Positions 13,252 to 26,005 are shown, numbered from the stretch's first letter. The stretch is DNA of 64,000 bases from Pyricularia pennisetigena (GCF_004337985.1 NC_043741.1:1151770-1215769), one strand, 5' to 3'. Numbers and translations are program-made. Notes: a model not told the origin generated them from the letters alone.

Positions 13252-13708
13252 TAATTGGGCATGTGTTATGAGACGACTGCGAATAGGATGCTCCATCCGA
13301 CGCAACCTTCTGAAGAGGGTATGTTTACTTTAATAGTCTCTATGTTTGGATTTCGATAGCATATATGGCGTTTTTGCAGCGATTCCGTTGTCCACTGAAA
13401 TGTCAAAGCATGGTTTGACGATGTAATCTTCTTACACCTAAAATTTTGCATTTCAATTGGCTTGGGTAAATATCGTTCATGGCCGGCCTTGGAAGCCTCT
13501 GAGAAGCTTTTTATAGCATCAATACTCAATCGCTGTTTACTGTGTAGAAGTAACGGCGGAGCACCAGTACGTTTACAAGTCTCCATCTTTAGGATTTATT
13601 GGTATGAATGTCCGGCCAAAGTGCCCTTCTACATGTAATGAAGCTTTTCTTTTCATATAGCCTCGTCAAAGTTGGCTTACGACTTCCTCATCAGGTCAAG
13701 CTCTCCGC
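13252..13708. other. Convergent 3' intergenic region SLD3 / TRS65
   Basis: This spacer of 457 bp between convergent stop codons should contain both 3' UTRs. No coding or structured element was recognised. Confidence 0.55.
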
Positions 13709-15801
13709 TCAAGACTCTGCCTGCTCTGGTTCGACATGAATGGTGGGAAGCTCCCTGACGTCGACATGCTCCTGCGAAACCATATCCACGACTCTCACAG
13801 CCTCGATGGTCAGAGTCCCCGCTCGCAACGCCACAAAGCGCAAGTCCACGACGTGACAAGCCCCCGGCGCCAGCGGACCGACCCGGGCGTCGGCGCTGAG
13901 GCAGAGGACGTCATAGCCCTCGACCAGGGAGCTGCGGTGCATGGCGTGGACGACATTCTCGTCGACGACTGCGTCGGCGATCAGCTCCTGCTCCCTGGCG
14001 GCCGGATCCTTCTTCCCCTTGGCTGACGCCGCCGCCGCCGCCGCCGCCGTGGCGAGTTGTTGACGCCTGCTAGGGGGCCGGACGACGCGCGCCTCGTTGG
14101 TGCGGCGGCGCTTAGGTATGACGCGCAGAGCGAGCTTGCGCGAGACAGGCGGGGCGTTAGAGATGGGGAGGGCAGCCGTGCCGGAGCGGTTGACGACGAA
14201 GACGGACCAGCAAAACTCCTCGCCCACGCGGGCGGGCTTCTCGGGGCCTGAAAAGGTGATGGTGATGCCAAAATCGGGTATGGTCGTCTCCACGTTGCGT
14301 TGCGTGGCGGCCTCGAGGCCGGGGAGGGAGTCTGGGCGAGCCACGGCCGGGTTGACCATGGAGGCGGCGCCGTCGATTGAGAGCTGGGAGGGACGGTGGG
14401 CTCGCTGCAGGGGCGGTGCCATGGAGGACGCGCCAAAGCCGGGGTTCACGGGCGGAGTGAAGTCCACAGGGGTGCTCCAGGCCATTTTCAGGCGAGGAGT
14501 GCACTCGCCGGGGCGGACCAGGGCCTTGGCCTCGATAGATATCTCTAGATCCCGGGTGGCGGGGGCCATGGACGCCCGTGGGGTGCCAGACAAAGTCACG
14601 GCCATCGGGGCGCCTTCGAGGAGCTGCTCATGCTCGGTGGGCGCCAGACGATACAGGAAAGTCACATGGTCGTGGGCGACGCAGCTCAAGGGTAGCTTCA
14701 GGCCGGCATCGCTGTTCATGTCGGTGACAACTCCTGAGGGCAGGCTCAGCGAGATGTTGGTGAGCAAGGTCTCGCAATCGAAATATGGCGTAAAGTCCAA
14801 CTCGAGCATGGCGATCACGGTCGAGCTGGCCGGCTGAGTGTTCGGCCGCGCAAACTTTACCCGCGTATGCACTGCCGCCACCACTCTAAAGCTCAAGTTC
14901 TGGAGACCCCTAATTGGTTGCCGGAAGTCCTTGCTATGCGTGACGGGGACCACAAGCGACACGCGCTGAGCAGATAGTCTTGGTTTAAATCCGCGCAAAG
15001 CCGGGTCGTGGGCAAAGGGCTCGAGCAGGTTGAGTCCCACCGGCGCGCGGCTCTGGAGGTAGCCATTCCTGACTATGCCAGGGTCACTGTCGTTGACATC
15101 TGCGCCGTTCTCGTCTGGTGTCACGGGAGCACGCAGGTGCGCCGCGGCCGCAAACACAACAGTAGGGCTTTGCAGTCTGATGCGTGGCCTTGATATGAGC
15201 ACCGGGACCTTCCATATCGCGAAGCTATACCGTTCCCTGTCTTCCTCCTCGCCATCTTCGTGTAGGATCAAGGGCAAGTTATCGCCTCGCTCGGATTCGG
15301 TGTTGGCATTGTCGACTTTGTCCGCCTCGACGCTTCGTTCAACAGCGTCATCACTAAAGATTACTTCGCTAGCCGGTGGGCTGTGGTCCCGACCCAGAGC
15401 ATTGCTGTTCATGACATGGGCCTCGAGCGACAGGGAGATGCGGGCCAGCAGTGGCCGCAAGTATTCCTCGTCGCGTCGAGGGGTTCGTAGTATGAGATAG
15501 ACATGTATGGATTCATCTGAAAGTTGCCAGTTCTATGAATGAGCGAGGCTGTGAGACCATGACAGGGCAGAGCGCTAGAAGCAGGACGAAGGTTGGGAGC
15601 AGACAGCAACATACCAAAGAATAGAAATTCCCTTTGTTCAAGTGACTTGAAAAGTGACGACGTGGAGCCTTTGCTGCTGCTCTGCTTCAACACTTCTGCG
15701 AGGTCTGGCGATGATGAGAGGGGGACCGCGTAGGTGAGGTGGGATCTTTCTATGAATTCCGAATCAATAGCGGACGGGTCCTCATCCTCGCGGCCTGCCA
15801 T
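13709..15801 (-). CDS. TRS65: TRAPPII complex subunit Trs65-like
   Basis: Trs65 is a fungal subunit of TRAPPII, the tethering complex and guanine-nucleotide exchange factor for Ypt31/32 at the late Golgi. There are two exons, 15801-15615 and 15516-13709 (intron 98 nt), giving 664 aa. The N-terminus reads EFIERSHLTYAVPLSS and, after the junction, DESIHVYLILRTPRRDEEYL, as expected for a Trs65 N-terminal beta-domain. The middle and C-terminal parts resemble the paired beta-sandwich of the family: LELDFTPYFDCETLLTNISLSLPSG is split by short loops, and GYDVLCLSADARVGPLAPG is followed by CHVVDLRFVALRAGTLTIEA. A poly-Ala tract encoded by a (GCC)n run lies near 14024-14048. The head-to-head neighbour is PRP40. 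Identification is by overall pattern, not a catalytic motif. Confidence 0.8.
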
Positions 15802-16484
15802 GATGTCGTGATGTGCAGGAGGATGGGAGGGTTTGGCTGCGCTAAATAGTTTTGGTCAACCCTCGACAGTCAATTAGACGACGGTGTCAATATATTGAGA
15901 ATGCTTGCTCCAGGCGCATGATCTGATCTCTTGTGCGCGCGCAAGCAACGCGGCACTAGCGCAGCCCAGTATGGTTATCAACAGGGAGCTGCTAATTGCA
16001 GATGTTGAATGCAATCCGTGAAATGTTCAAGAACGCAAGGTATCGTCGACACATCCAGCTTGGTCATGGAGCTGCAGTTGGTCTCAGGGGTCTACAGGTA
16101 CGTCCTGTCCTGTGGAGGAAGCTTGTCAGGCGCTAGTCTACTGCTTGATAACACCAGCTTTTGCTAATTGCCAGTGAGCGTCCAGTAAAATCCAGGTAGC
16201 TCCAACAGCCCCACCTGAGGCCCACAGGCTCGGACCAGGGCGTCCAATTAATTCTAGGACGAACTTGCGACGCGTTGTCTGGAGCTTCTGACTTCATGTT
16301 GCGACAAATTTTCATGGGGATTGAGAAAATTCCCCTTGAAGCCCGATTTGCGACGGACTGCAATCCACTCGGCATCCAATTGCAAAATCCCGAGCAACAA
16401 ACACGGCGTGTGGAATTGCCAAGCATCTTTACTTCACAATTTGATCGAACTAAACCTCGACTCTGATCACGAAGAAACTTCAAA
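15802..16484. other. Divergent promoter region TRS65 / PRP40
   Basis: This region of 683 bp lies between two divergent start codons. A minus-strand open frame here (16133-16495) overlaps the PRP40 start and has no recognisable features; I treat it as chance. Confidence 0.55.
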
Positions 16485-19400
16485 ATGAACGGCATACACG
16501 GGGGCTTTCCCCCGCCAGGCGGACCGCCGCCCGTTGTAGCTGTCTGGCAAGAGCATCGTACCGCCGATGGTCGCCTTTACTACTACAACACGGCCACTAA
16601 GGTCACCCAATGGACGAAACCGGAGGATATGATGACGCCCGCGGAGGTCAGTATATCACGCGCAACGCAGGCCTGGACTCCCCGAGATGACTGGTTATGG
16701 AGAGCTAACCAATTTGTGGTGCATCAATACAGCGTGCGCTTGCCAACCAGCCATGGAAAGAATACACTGCAGAAGGCGGCCGTAAATACTGGTACAATAC
16801 TGAGACAAAGCAGAGCTCATGGGAGATGCCCGAGGTCTACAAGGCGGCATTGGGTGTCCCTGCAACTCCTTCGTGAGTACCGTCTCTTTGAATGCAGCTT
16901 TCATCCTTGGGCTGTTGCAGGGCTGTATGCTGACTGAACCTTTGACTGTGCAGGGCCCCCGCTTTCTCTACACCTGGCGGTCACGGTGGTGACAGAGTCG
17001 ATGGAGGTCGCGACGGTGGAGGCTATGGTCACGGAAGGGGAAGTCATGGTCATGGACTTGGCTATGATCATCATCGCGATCGTGATCGTGATCGTGATCG
17101 TGACCGCGATCGTGACCGTGACCGTAGAGAATCTCTCCCCGAGTCTCGTCAGTTGACATTTGGCAACGACAGCCGCTTCCAGTCCTTTATTCCTGCCAGC
17201 AACGAGCCTGAATTTGACTCCCCCGAAGAGGCCGAGGCCGCCTTTGTCAAGCTGCTCCGCCGCAGCGGCGTCGAGCCGAATTGGACCTGGGAACAGGCCT
17301 TGCGCACTATTGTCAAGGATCCGCACTACAGAGCGATCAAGGATCCCAAGGACAGGAAGGCTGCTTTTGAGAAATACTGTCACGACGTTGTTGTTCAGGA
17401 CAAAGAGCGTCAGAAGGAGAGGCTGGCAAAGCTTCGGAGTGACTTTACTGCTATGCTCAAGAGCCACCCGGAGATCAAATACTACACCCGCTGGAAGGTG
17501 GCGCGGCCAATGATTGAGGGTGAGACCGTCTTCCGCTCGGCTGGTGATGACAACGAGCGTCGACAATTCTTTGAGGATTACGTCCGCGACCTCAAGCTAG
17601 CACATGCCGAAGAACAGGCCGCCTTGCGTAAGAGTGCAATGGATGGGCTGATTGAGCTGCTGCCCAAACTCAACCTGGACCCCTACACGCGTTGGTCTGA
17701 CGCGCAGGGCATCATATCTGCAACTCCACCTTTTCAAAGCGACGAAAAGTACAAGTCTCTGACCAAGTTTGACATTTTGACTGTTTTCCAAAACCATATC
17801 AAGGCGCTCGAGCGTAGCTTCAACGACTCGCGACAGGAACAGAAGACCAAAAAGTATAGGCAGGAGCGCAAGAACCGCGATGCTTTCTCGGCCCTGCTTA
17901 CAGAGCTTAGGCAGGCCGGGAAAATCAAGGCCTCTACCAAGTGGAGTCAGATTTTCCCCCAGATTCAGAATGACGAACGATACCAGGCGATTCTTGGACA
18001 AAGCGGCTCGACTCCGCAGGATATGTTTTTCGACATCATCGAGGAGGAAGAGCGTGCTTTGCGGAGCACGCGCAACGATGTTGAGGATGTCATTGATGTG
18101 AGTATTGGATCTGCCCTTGGACTGCTCACCAATTTGATATCTCTGATGCTTACTCGATGTTTTCGGGCCTGCAGGATAAACGCTTCGAAGTATCGCCCAA
18201 GACCACCTTCGACAGTTTCTTGGCAGTAATGAAGGAAGACCGCCGTACTGCTAACCTTGATCAAGAAGTGCTTTCACTGATATTCGAGCGCGTAAGTTTG
18301 GTATCCGTCTATCGAATTTGCTAATGGGTCTGTACTGATACAATCATCTTGCTCCTGCAGCTCCTCGAGAAGCGAAAGGAGAAGCGGACAGACGAGGAAC
18401 GCCAGGCGGAACGCAAAGAGCGGCGAGCCATTGAAGACCTTCGTGCTTATATGAAGCGAGTTGAGCCGCCAATCAGTGTCAACGACACTTATGAAAAGGT
18501 CAAACCCCGCCTCCAGAAAAGTGATGAATTCCAGGCCGTACAGTCTGAAGATGCTCGCCGTGGGGCATTCGAAAAGTACCTGCGCAGACTCCGGGAGAAG
18601 GAAGAGGATGCCGAACGAGATCGTCAGCGCCGGCGGGAGAGGGAGGAGCGCAACAGCTACCGCGATAAGGATAGAGGTGAGCGATCTCATCGCCACGGCG
18701 GTCGCGCTGCCAGGTCGAGCCGTAGTCCTGAACCCGATTCGTACGAGGCCGATCGTCGCAAGGCGATCGCCGAGCGTGAGCTTAACTACCGAAAGTCTAG
18801 CATGGCCGAAAGCCTTTTGTCGGACCGACCAGACCGTCGGAGCGACGATCGTCACAGCCACAGAGACTATAGAGCTCGCAGCCGGGATAGGGACCGCGAT
18901 CGGCCAAGGGATCGCGATAGGAGTAGGGACCGAGACCGCGAACGTGATAGGGCGCGTGATCGCGACAGTGACCGCATTCCACGTTCTCGTAGGGACGATG
19001 ACCGGAGTAGGGATCGTGAACGGGATAGGGATCGCGAACGTGACCGAGATCGGGAGCGAGACAGAGCGCGCGAGCGTGATTACGACCGTCCTCCTCGCTC
19101 CCGGAGAGACGACGGGCCAGGACATTATGATCGCGAGCGACGCGAGCGAGAAGAGTCGCGTGAGCGGTTATACCGCCGCCGTGAGGTGAGCAGCCGGGCA
19201 ATCGATGAGCTCAACTATGGGGACGACAAACCATCGACCGCGGCAACTCCCACCGCAGCAGCAGCTTCTGGTTCTTCCTCAGTGCGCCGGAGACGCGAGG
19301 ACGACGAGCCGGACCGGCGCGATTCTAAGGTATGTTGGCCTCGCGTTCATTTATATTTTTTCCTAACAATCAGGTATGCTGACCCCCGAAAACAGAGGCT

Positions 19401-19539
19401 CAAGCAGGAATCTTCACGTGAAAAGACTTCACCGGCAGGGGACAGCGCTCGCAAGACCGCGCGCGGCTCCCAAGCACCCAAGGAAGATGATGCTGGTGTG
19501 CACAGCGGGAGTGAAGAAGGTGAAATTGAGGAGGATTAG
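16485..19539 (+). CDS. PRP40: Pre-mRNA-processing factor Prp40 (U1 snRNP, WW-FF protein)
   Basis: Prp40 is a U1 snRNP component whose WW domains contact the branch-point binding protein and whose FF domains serve as protein docks during 5' splice-site recognition. Exons are 16485-16646, 16733-16872, 16954-18097, 18175-18291, 18361-19329 and 19396-19539, giving 891 aa. WW1 is at about residues 18-48 ([24 protein letters not shown]) and WW2 is coded by exon 2 ([23 protein letters not shown]). Between the WW and FF parts is a run of Arg-Asp dipeptides. Several FF domains follow, the first starting [23 protein letters not shown]. The C-terminal third is a long RD/RE/RS-rich tail like that of SR-type splicing factors, ending EEGEIEED. 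Length and order fit filamentous fungal Prp40. Confidence 0.95.
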
Positions 19540-21485
19540 ATCACTCGCGAGCTTTACTGCTGCCGGCGAGCATTGGACGTACGCGTTCTTTTTCCATGAT
19601 TCTGCTCGTGCCCACTGAATAACATAGCTACTTCTGGCAACGGTCCCCTCGCCTAGGTATCGACAGCGGTCAGAGAAGGATTTGGAGGTTCGCGGTGAGG
19701 GATGGAGGTGAGGCTCTGGATGACAGTCTCCAAGTACGTACTGGTTCAACATCCACACACACACACACTCGCTTGACGCTCTTGGCCAGATGACATTACA
19801 CGACTGAAGCACCAGCAAGCTCTCTTTCGACTTTTGGCAAACATGCGACAATTGCCGGGCAACAGACGACGGCGCCAGGACGGCGAACATTCAATACATA
19901 TCACTCGCTAGCGCACGCACATGTTTAATCTGGCCACCGGGCTATGGTGTGTACTACCCAATCATGTCCAAACCTAGTAAACCTAACTCTTTAGTTTGTT
20001 TGTTTTTTTCCATAATAAATGTTCGTGATCTCGATGAAAAAAGGTCGAACGAAGTTCTTTGTTGGACCTTTGACTGCCAAGAGGTGAGTCTGCCTCTACC
20101 CTTGAAAACTCGACCTGTTTAGGACTTCGAAACGAGGCAGGCAACACTTGTATGGATGGGAATGAATCTACTCAGTAGGTGAGTTGTGTCATCCACATTG
20201 TTTGCACCTACCGATTGAGCATCTTGTGCTCGTCTTTGATACGAATGTAGCAGGAGGAACTGGATAGTCCTCATCTTATGTTTTCCAGTGATGTGGAGGT
20301 CCCGTTTTGGGCAGCAATCAACAGGTAACCGGGTCCTCGGAACCCGTCGCGCGCCGCGCAAGGGCGCTCTAGNNCCCCCCCCCCCCCCCCCCCTTTATTG
20401 ATTTTGTTCCCTTGACCAAATGATTGTGGGTAGAGCAATATATAACGTGATGTGACGGATGATGGAGAATCGGTGCTTTTGACCCGAGAGTTCGTTGTGG
20501 AGAAACAGACCGGGGCCGGGATTCCAGTCCAGTTAGTATGATGTATATGATCTGTGAAAGTTGACGGGTGTCTTTTGCAAGCAGCCTGGTGCAGGGGTTC
20601 CGTGCCTGGCCCGGTGGGGAACAGCTGTTTCAGCCAGCTACTACTTCCTCTGCAAGATTCATGACTTTGTCAGAGGGATGGCTGATTGAACCCCAGGAAA
20701 GGGCGAATAATTGCTTACTTGGAATTTTCTCGTTTGGAATTCCCTTGCTTACAACATGGCAGTTTGCTAGTCGACGGCACAATGGAGATTGCGAGGTGTC
20801 ACTGTGTTGGCTGCAAGTATGATGCACTGATGCACCTACGCCTAGGCAAAGCCCTTTGTTTTTTCCGGGAAACCCCTTGGTATGCAAGATCTGAATCACG
20901 AATTGGAAAGGAACAAAAGTTTGCACTCAATGGGTCTGAATTCAGTCGACAGTCCATGTGCTCATGATACAAGAACCAACAACCCAAGCAACAAAGCCCT
21001 GTTGGTCCCGTGCCCCCCAGCTGACCCCCGTCCGCAGCTTTCCCGATGCCTGGCACATGAAAGGAGGCTGTCGAACTCGAGGGCCATCCTTTTGTGGTGG
21101 GGTATATACTCTTGAAAACCGTCTAGAAAACTCAGAAACAAAACCCAAAAGCCGCCGTTGACCAAAAGAAAACCCGACAAAGGAAACAAAACAATGGCTA
21201 AGTAACACGTCAACATGGTCGACGCAAGACGCAGCGCCTCGGGCGAGCGACAATGAAGAGAAAAGAGGTGGAGGGGGCGGTGGTCGGACCGGAACAGTGT
21301 TTTTTTTTTTTGGTTTTTTTTTTTGTGGCTGCTTCGTCCGAGCCACGGAGAACCTCGGGGCGGCGATGTGTTCTACCACTGAGGCAGAAACACCGACAAG
21401 CTTGCAGAGTTTTGCGTATGCCGACTCTGACGAACCGAAACGTAGTATGGCGTAAAACCCCACGCTAGCTGTTAGGGACTGTGAT
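19540..21485. other. Intergenic region with poly-C run and assembly scar
   Basis: This is the convergent 3' region between PRP40 and the secreted-protein gene, about 1.9 kb. It contains a (CA)n-like stretch near 19752, T-rich stretches near 19999 and 21301, and the NN/poly-C run listed separately. No gene is supported. Confidence 0.55.
20373..20393. repeat. Two undetermined bases followed by a 19-nt poly-C run
   Basis: Two N characters are directly followed by 19 C residues and then TTTATTG. The run length is probably unreliable, and the Ns mark an unresolved base-call or join. Confidence 0.9.
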
Positions 21486-22658
21486 TTACTCCAAGTCCTG
21501 GATCAGAGTGACGGCGCTGCGCTTGGTAGACTTCTTGGCAGCACCGCCTCCCAGTTGCGCAAGGATGTTACCAAGACCAGCGCTCTGGCCGGTTCCGCCG
21601 GTGAGACTCTGGAACTGTGGTGTGGGGATTCCCATGTCAGTCTCTTGATTTCTCTGTCGATCTGTTGGGGGGGATCCCCCGCCTTCTCAACTGTTTCATG
21701 GCTTACCTGTTGCAGGAGGCCCTGGATTCCTCCAGTCTGACCAGCACCTCCGCCGCCAAGCTGGGCCAGCAGGCTCTCGAGGGTACTCTTTGCGTCCTTG
21801 CCCTTAGCATCTTTGCCCTTGCCATCTTTGCCCTTGCCAGCATCGACGGCGGTGCCGTTACCGGCAGCGAGGTTTGCACCGGCCTTCTTGCCCTCCTTCT
21901 TCTTCTTGCCGCCCTCAGCGGCTGTTCCGTTGCCGGCGGCGAGGTTCGCACCGGCCTTCTTGGCCTTGGCCTTCTTCTTCTTTTTAGCGGGGGCTGTTGA
22001 GTTGGCAGCACCAGCTCCGGCCTTGGCGGCGCCTGGAATTTGGGATATTACATTAGCAAAGGGTTGTGTATTTTTTTTATGCACAATGTTTTTATGTTGA
22101 GGACATACCGTTTTGGAGTTCTGCCTTGCCGTCCTTCTTAGCATCCTTCTTTCCGGCGGGAGCAGTGGCATTGGCGGCTCCGGCTCCGGCTCCGGCGCCA
22201 GCTGGATATTCCGATTCGTGTCAGTGAAATGTTCCCCTGCCCGGTCGTGTGGGATAGCATGAGGAGGAAAACAAACCCTTGGCTGCATCGGCCTTCTTTC
22301 CTTCCTTTGCCTCCTTGCCCTTGGCGTCTTTACCCTTGGCTTCTTTACCCTTGCCCTCCTTGCCCTTGCCAGCGGCAGGAGCTGTGGCGTTGTTGGCGGC
22401 CGCCGGTGCCTCAGGAGCAGGGGGAGCGGCGGGTTTTTCCCCCTCTTTGGCCGCAGGGGGAGCGGCGGGGCCCTCCTCCTCCTTCTTCTCCTCCTTCTTC
22501 TCCTCCTCAGCGGCAGGGGCGGCGGCTTCGGCCACCGCGGGGGCTGCGGCCTGCCCGCGGACGTGCATGCGCAGGTCTGTCACCTCGAGGGCCGGCCTGG
22601 CGGCGACGTACGAGGTCGCTGCCAGCAGCAGGAGGGAGATGCTTCCCATGTTCTTCAT
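21486..22658 (-). CDS. Secreted Ala/Lys/Gly-rich low-complexity protein of unknown function
   Basis: I do not recognise the family. Four exons (22658-22277, 22201-22109, 22032-21707, 21614-21486) join in frame to 309 aa. The N-terminus is a clear signal peptide, MKNMGSISLLLLAATSYVAA, so the product probably enters the secretory path. The mature part starts with an Ala/Glu/Pro segment (EEEKKEEKKEEEGPAAPP), then has runs of GK, KGKDAK and KGKEAK, two near-identical copies of KKAGANLAAGNGTA, and short NAT/NST sequons (possible N-glycosylation). The C-terminal part is less biased: LESLLAQLGGGGAG and, later, NILAQLGGGAAKK form a degenerate repeat, followed by a Lys-Arg pair (KSTKR) that could be a Kex2 site, and the ending SAVTLIQDLE. 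The ATG context CCAAAATGAAG is good. A surface, matrix or effector-like role is conceivable but not shown. Confidence 0.75.
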
Positions 22659-23020
22659 TTTGGCTGGCTGAGTTGAACCTGTCGACTGAAATCTTTTTTT
22701 CAAAAAAAGTTGGTTGAAAAAGCAAACGAGTAAAATAAAGAGCGCAGCTATTTTTTTGGTGGTTGTTAGTTGATGCCCACGGTTCCCTACAGTCGATCTT
22801 TGAAGCCTCGTGAGGAAGCACAGGACTGGCCCAGTCGTATGGCCCAGTCTAAACGTACCTCTGAAAAGCAATGTTGAAGTGAAGTGAAAAACAAAAAAAA
22901 AAGTCAAGTGACGAAACGAAAACCCAGCGAGAAAATCTCGAGTGCGAAATACCAGGCTCTTGAGGCGTGATGAGGAGAAAAAAAGAATCTGGAATCTCGA
23001 GTGGAGGGACGGGAAGCGGA

Positions 23021-23030
23021 CGTTTATATT
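23021..23030 (-). promoter_or_regulatory. Possible TATA element of the secreted-protein gene
   Basis: On the minus strand the sequence reads AATATAAACG about 365 bp upstream of the ATG. It is followed by a leader rich in pyrimidine tracts, as often seen in strongly expressed fungal genes. This is inference from position and consensus only. Confidence 0.35.
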
Positions 23031-23449
23031 CATCTTCTCCTCCACCTCTGGCTACTATTCAAAGTGTGGCAGTCCAAGCCGGCCGTGCCATCCCTGATGG
23101 GGGAACCATTTTTTTTTTCCCAACCGGGGTTGCTACACCAGCGCTTCCGCTTAACCTGTACAGTAGGTATCTACGAAAGCCCACAAGGTACATGTTACAA
23201 CCTGCACCTCATTAAGCTCCCTAGCTTGGTAAACGACAACGACCGGGGATTCGGGGGTTGGCGGAGGGGAGTGGGAGGCTTGCGTGTTCACCATGTTGCC
23301 CTCCCCTTGTCCCCGGGGTCTGGGGCGTGCAGATCGTTTAGGGTGACAGCAAGGAGAATGACACTCCTCCCCTTTCAGCTCGGGCGGACGCGCGCGTTGG
23401 ATGACAACAACCCTTGCAAGGGTTGTCTGGGATGGGCAAGGGGGTAAGC

Positions 23450-23468
23450 TTTTTTTTTTTTTTTTTTT
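23450..23468 (+). repeat. Poly-T run (19 nt)
   Basis: Uninterrupted T homopolymer in the gene-poor spacer. Its length is likely variable between strains or assemblies. Confidence 0.9.
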
Positions 23469-25989
23469 GTTCCTCTCAAGCTTCTCCCCAAGTGGGAGGA
23501 ATAGAGAATAGATACTATCATGTAGAAACAAGGGCAGCTGATATGCATTGGTACCTGCCAAGAGGGAAGCAAACCGGACCCAAGCAAATATCGGAGGGCT
23601 GTGTACTACAATATGATACTTTGATCGACCAAGAGAGCCAGCAGATAACATAAGCCAAGATTCATAAACGTTTTCTTGTCTCTCCATCCCATGTGGAACT
23701 TTTTTAGACTCTTGGGAGCAGCCGAAGCCTTGAACGGCAGTCAAACTCGAGATGATTGCTTGGCGTCGTGGAGTTTTTCGTTGCCAAGAAAAAAGAAAAA
23801 GTGCACCAACTGGTTTGCTGGTAACCAAGATTAAAGGGGTGGAAAAGAAAGAAAAAAAAAAATAGTCCATCAAGGCGAGGACGGGGAAGGGGGGTGGGGA
23901 GTGTGGTCGGGTTTTCTGGTCCGCGTCCGAACGAACGCCCATCACTTCCCAAAACAGGGGCGTTTGGTGAGGAGGAGGATCATTTCGAGTCGTATAACTC
24001 GTAGCGATGTTGCGGGCCCAGGCTCCTCTTGTTTTGCAAAGCCCACAATACCTGGAGTCGAGCTGCTGTACTGAATTACCACCGGTGTTCTGGAAGGGTT
24101 TCCCCTGTATCAAGCAAGCAGAGGCAGGTGCCAAGTTTCTGCCAAGAGTTCGAACCAAAGATGATTTTCTACCTTTTTTTTTTTTTCTGTGAATGGTCGC
24201 TTGGTACTTGGTGGAGAGCTAAAGTTGAGAGAGAGGCGTGGTGATCACACATGTTCAGCAAGGAACCTGCCGAGCGGGAAAAGCTTGGCCTCTTGGGTGG
24301 TAACAGTTGCGTCCAAACTTGGCGTGTGCAAGACGACGCTGTGGGTTGCTCTGCTGTAAGGTACAGACGGACCTTCCCTATAACCGGTTGAATTAAACCC
24401 CAAGGGGTGGCCTAGAACGACTTCAAACTGGCAAGGGGGTCGATCAAACGTAGCCCTCAGGGGGGTTGGCGGTTAGTGGGTCATGTTGTATTTTGAACCC
24501 AAGCCTCAGGGAATAAGCAACGGCTTTCGCTGCTTGTATGCGTTCGAAGTAATTACAGTACATATCACAAACATCTTGACAAAGCTTCACCATCTACCAT
24601 GGTAGTTTTGAATCGTGCTAAAAAATTTCTGGGCCGTCGATCGGTTTATTTGCGACAGTCGCGCGAGAGTACAGGACTGCAATGTGCCCATGGTAATCAA
24701 TGGAGATCACCTCAAACTAAGCCTCTAAGCCATCGTGGACCCCATTTGAACCGTTTCCGCCGCTAGAATGACTGCTTGGCTCTTCTTGACTGGATCGTTA
24801 AGCAGGGTGGCGCCGTCGACCGTTTGATTTGAGTTTCTTTATGAGATGACGTTTGTAATTCTTGGGAATTTCCCTGCGACAGCGCGGTCGACCCTGCGCA
24901 GCTTTTTGCTTTTTTGATTCAGATATTTAACACTGTCGCTGGCATGGTTGCAGAAAGTCTAGACCACGGAGACAAGCTACAAACTAGGCACTTTGCCTGG
25001 CAGCCGCAACAAAATCCCCGGCGACACTAGACCAGAATGGATTTCATTTAATTACTGTAGAGCGGGTTGAATGCGGTTAACCTTCCATGACGAGGCAAAA
25101 CAGATTACCCACCCTCCGAGCATTGCCGAAACAAATTTCACTGGAGAAAGAACTGGAGAAGCAAAAGAAATACGAAAGAATATCACATAGCGTTTGGCTG
25201 CGGTGTTTACTTCATACTGCGCTAGACTTGGTATGTAATGTCCATACCATGGTATAATGGAAGTACTGTACTCGTCCTCACTCTCCACGTCTCCGCTCGG
25301 GCAGTGCAATTCGAGTCAGTTGGCGCCGATTCACAATGATCACCTAGGATTTTCTTTGGAGCTTGGGTTTGGGCATGTTTGCTCAGTCGCGAGTGGTTCT
25401 TTTGGTTGCCAGCCCAAGGCAACAGACGCCCAGAGCTCCCCCCACTCTCCTTGTTGCTAAAACCAGAAGCAACAAACGCAACAAACCGAGATCTCCCACC
25501 CTCGAGCGATTCATGCTCTGATGTGATCGATCTGCCTGCACCAGTTCCGGCCTGGTGGTGATCCGTCATGCGAAGTGGCCGGTTCAATGGGACGGTGTGG
25601 CTCCATCCTAAAACAATCGTCGAAACCCGGTCGCCCCAAGGTGAGCATGAGCTTGTGTCTATTCAAGCTACTGTACCGTCTGTTACGATAGCAGATGCAT
25701 GAATTTGCGAGCGTTGCTGCTGGATCAGATGATAGATTAAAATAGGTGCTTGGCGCTGGCTTACTATGGTGGTAAGGGTAAAAAAAAATCATCACCCCTG
25801 TACAGTTGTGCGCGGTGCGCGGGGCTGGGAGGTTTGCTTGTTCTAGTAATATTTCCCGTCAGGCCGCGAAATACCTGTGGGTTGCGATTTCGAAATGTTC
25901 CCCAAAATAGGGGATTGCGTAATTATAATATTTGCTGTTGACGGTGGTTGACTACGTAAGAAACCGCTACCGAGTATCAGGTGCAGCAG

Positions 25990-26005
25990 TTTTTTTTTTT
26001 TTTTT
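25990..26005 (+). repeat. Poly-T tract, start of a T-rich block to about 26058
   Basis: A 16-nt T run is followed by further T-rich segments broken by AGTTT and CTTC. Confidence 0.85.

Noticed and set aside
16956..17566. Minus-strand frame opposite PRP40 with many Ile/Thr/Val repeats
   Set aside because: It is the antisense reading of the RD-coding hexamer repeat.
18880..19140. Repeated short units in the PRP40 3' part, considered as a CRISPR-like or satellite array
   Set aside because: Units are codon-level repeats of RD/RE inside an intact frame, without constant repeat-spacer order.
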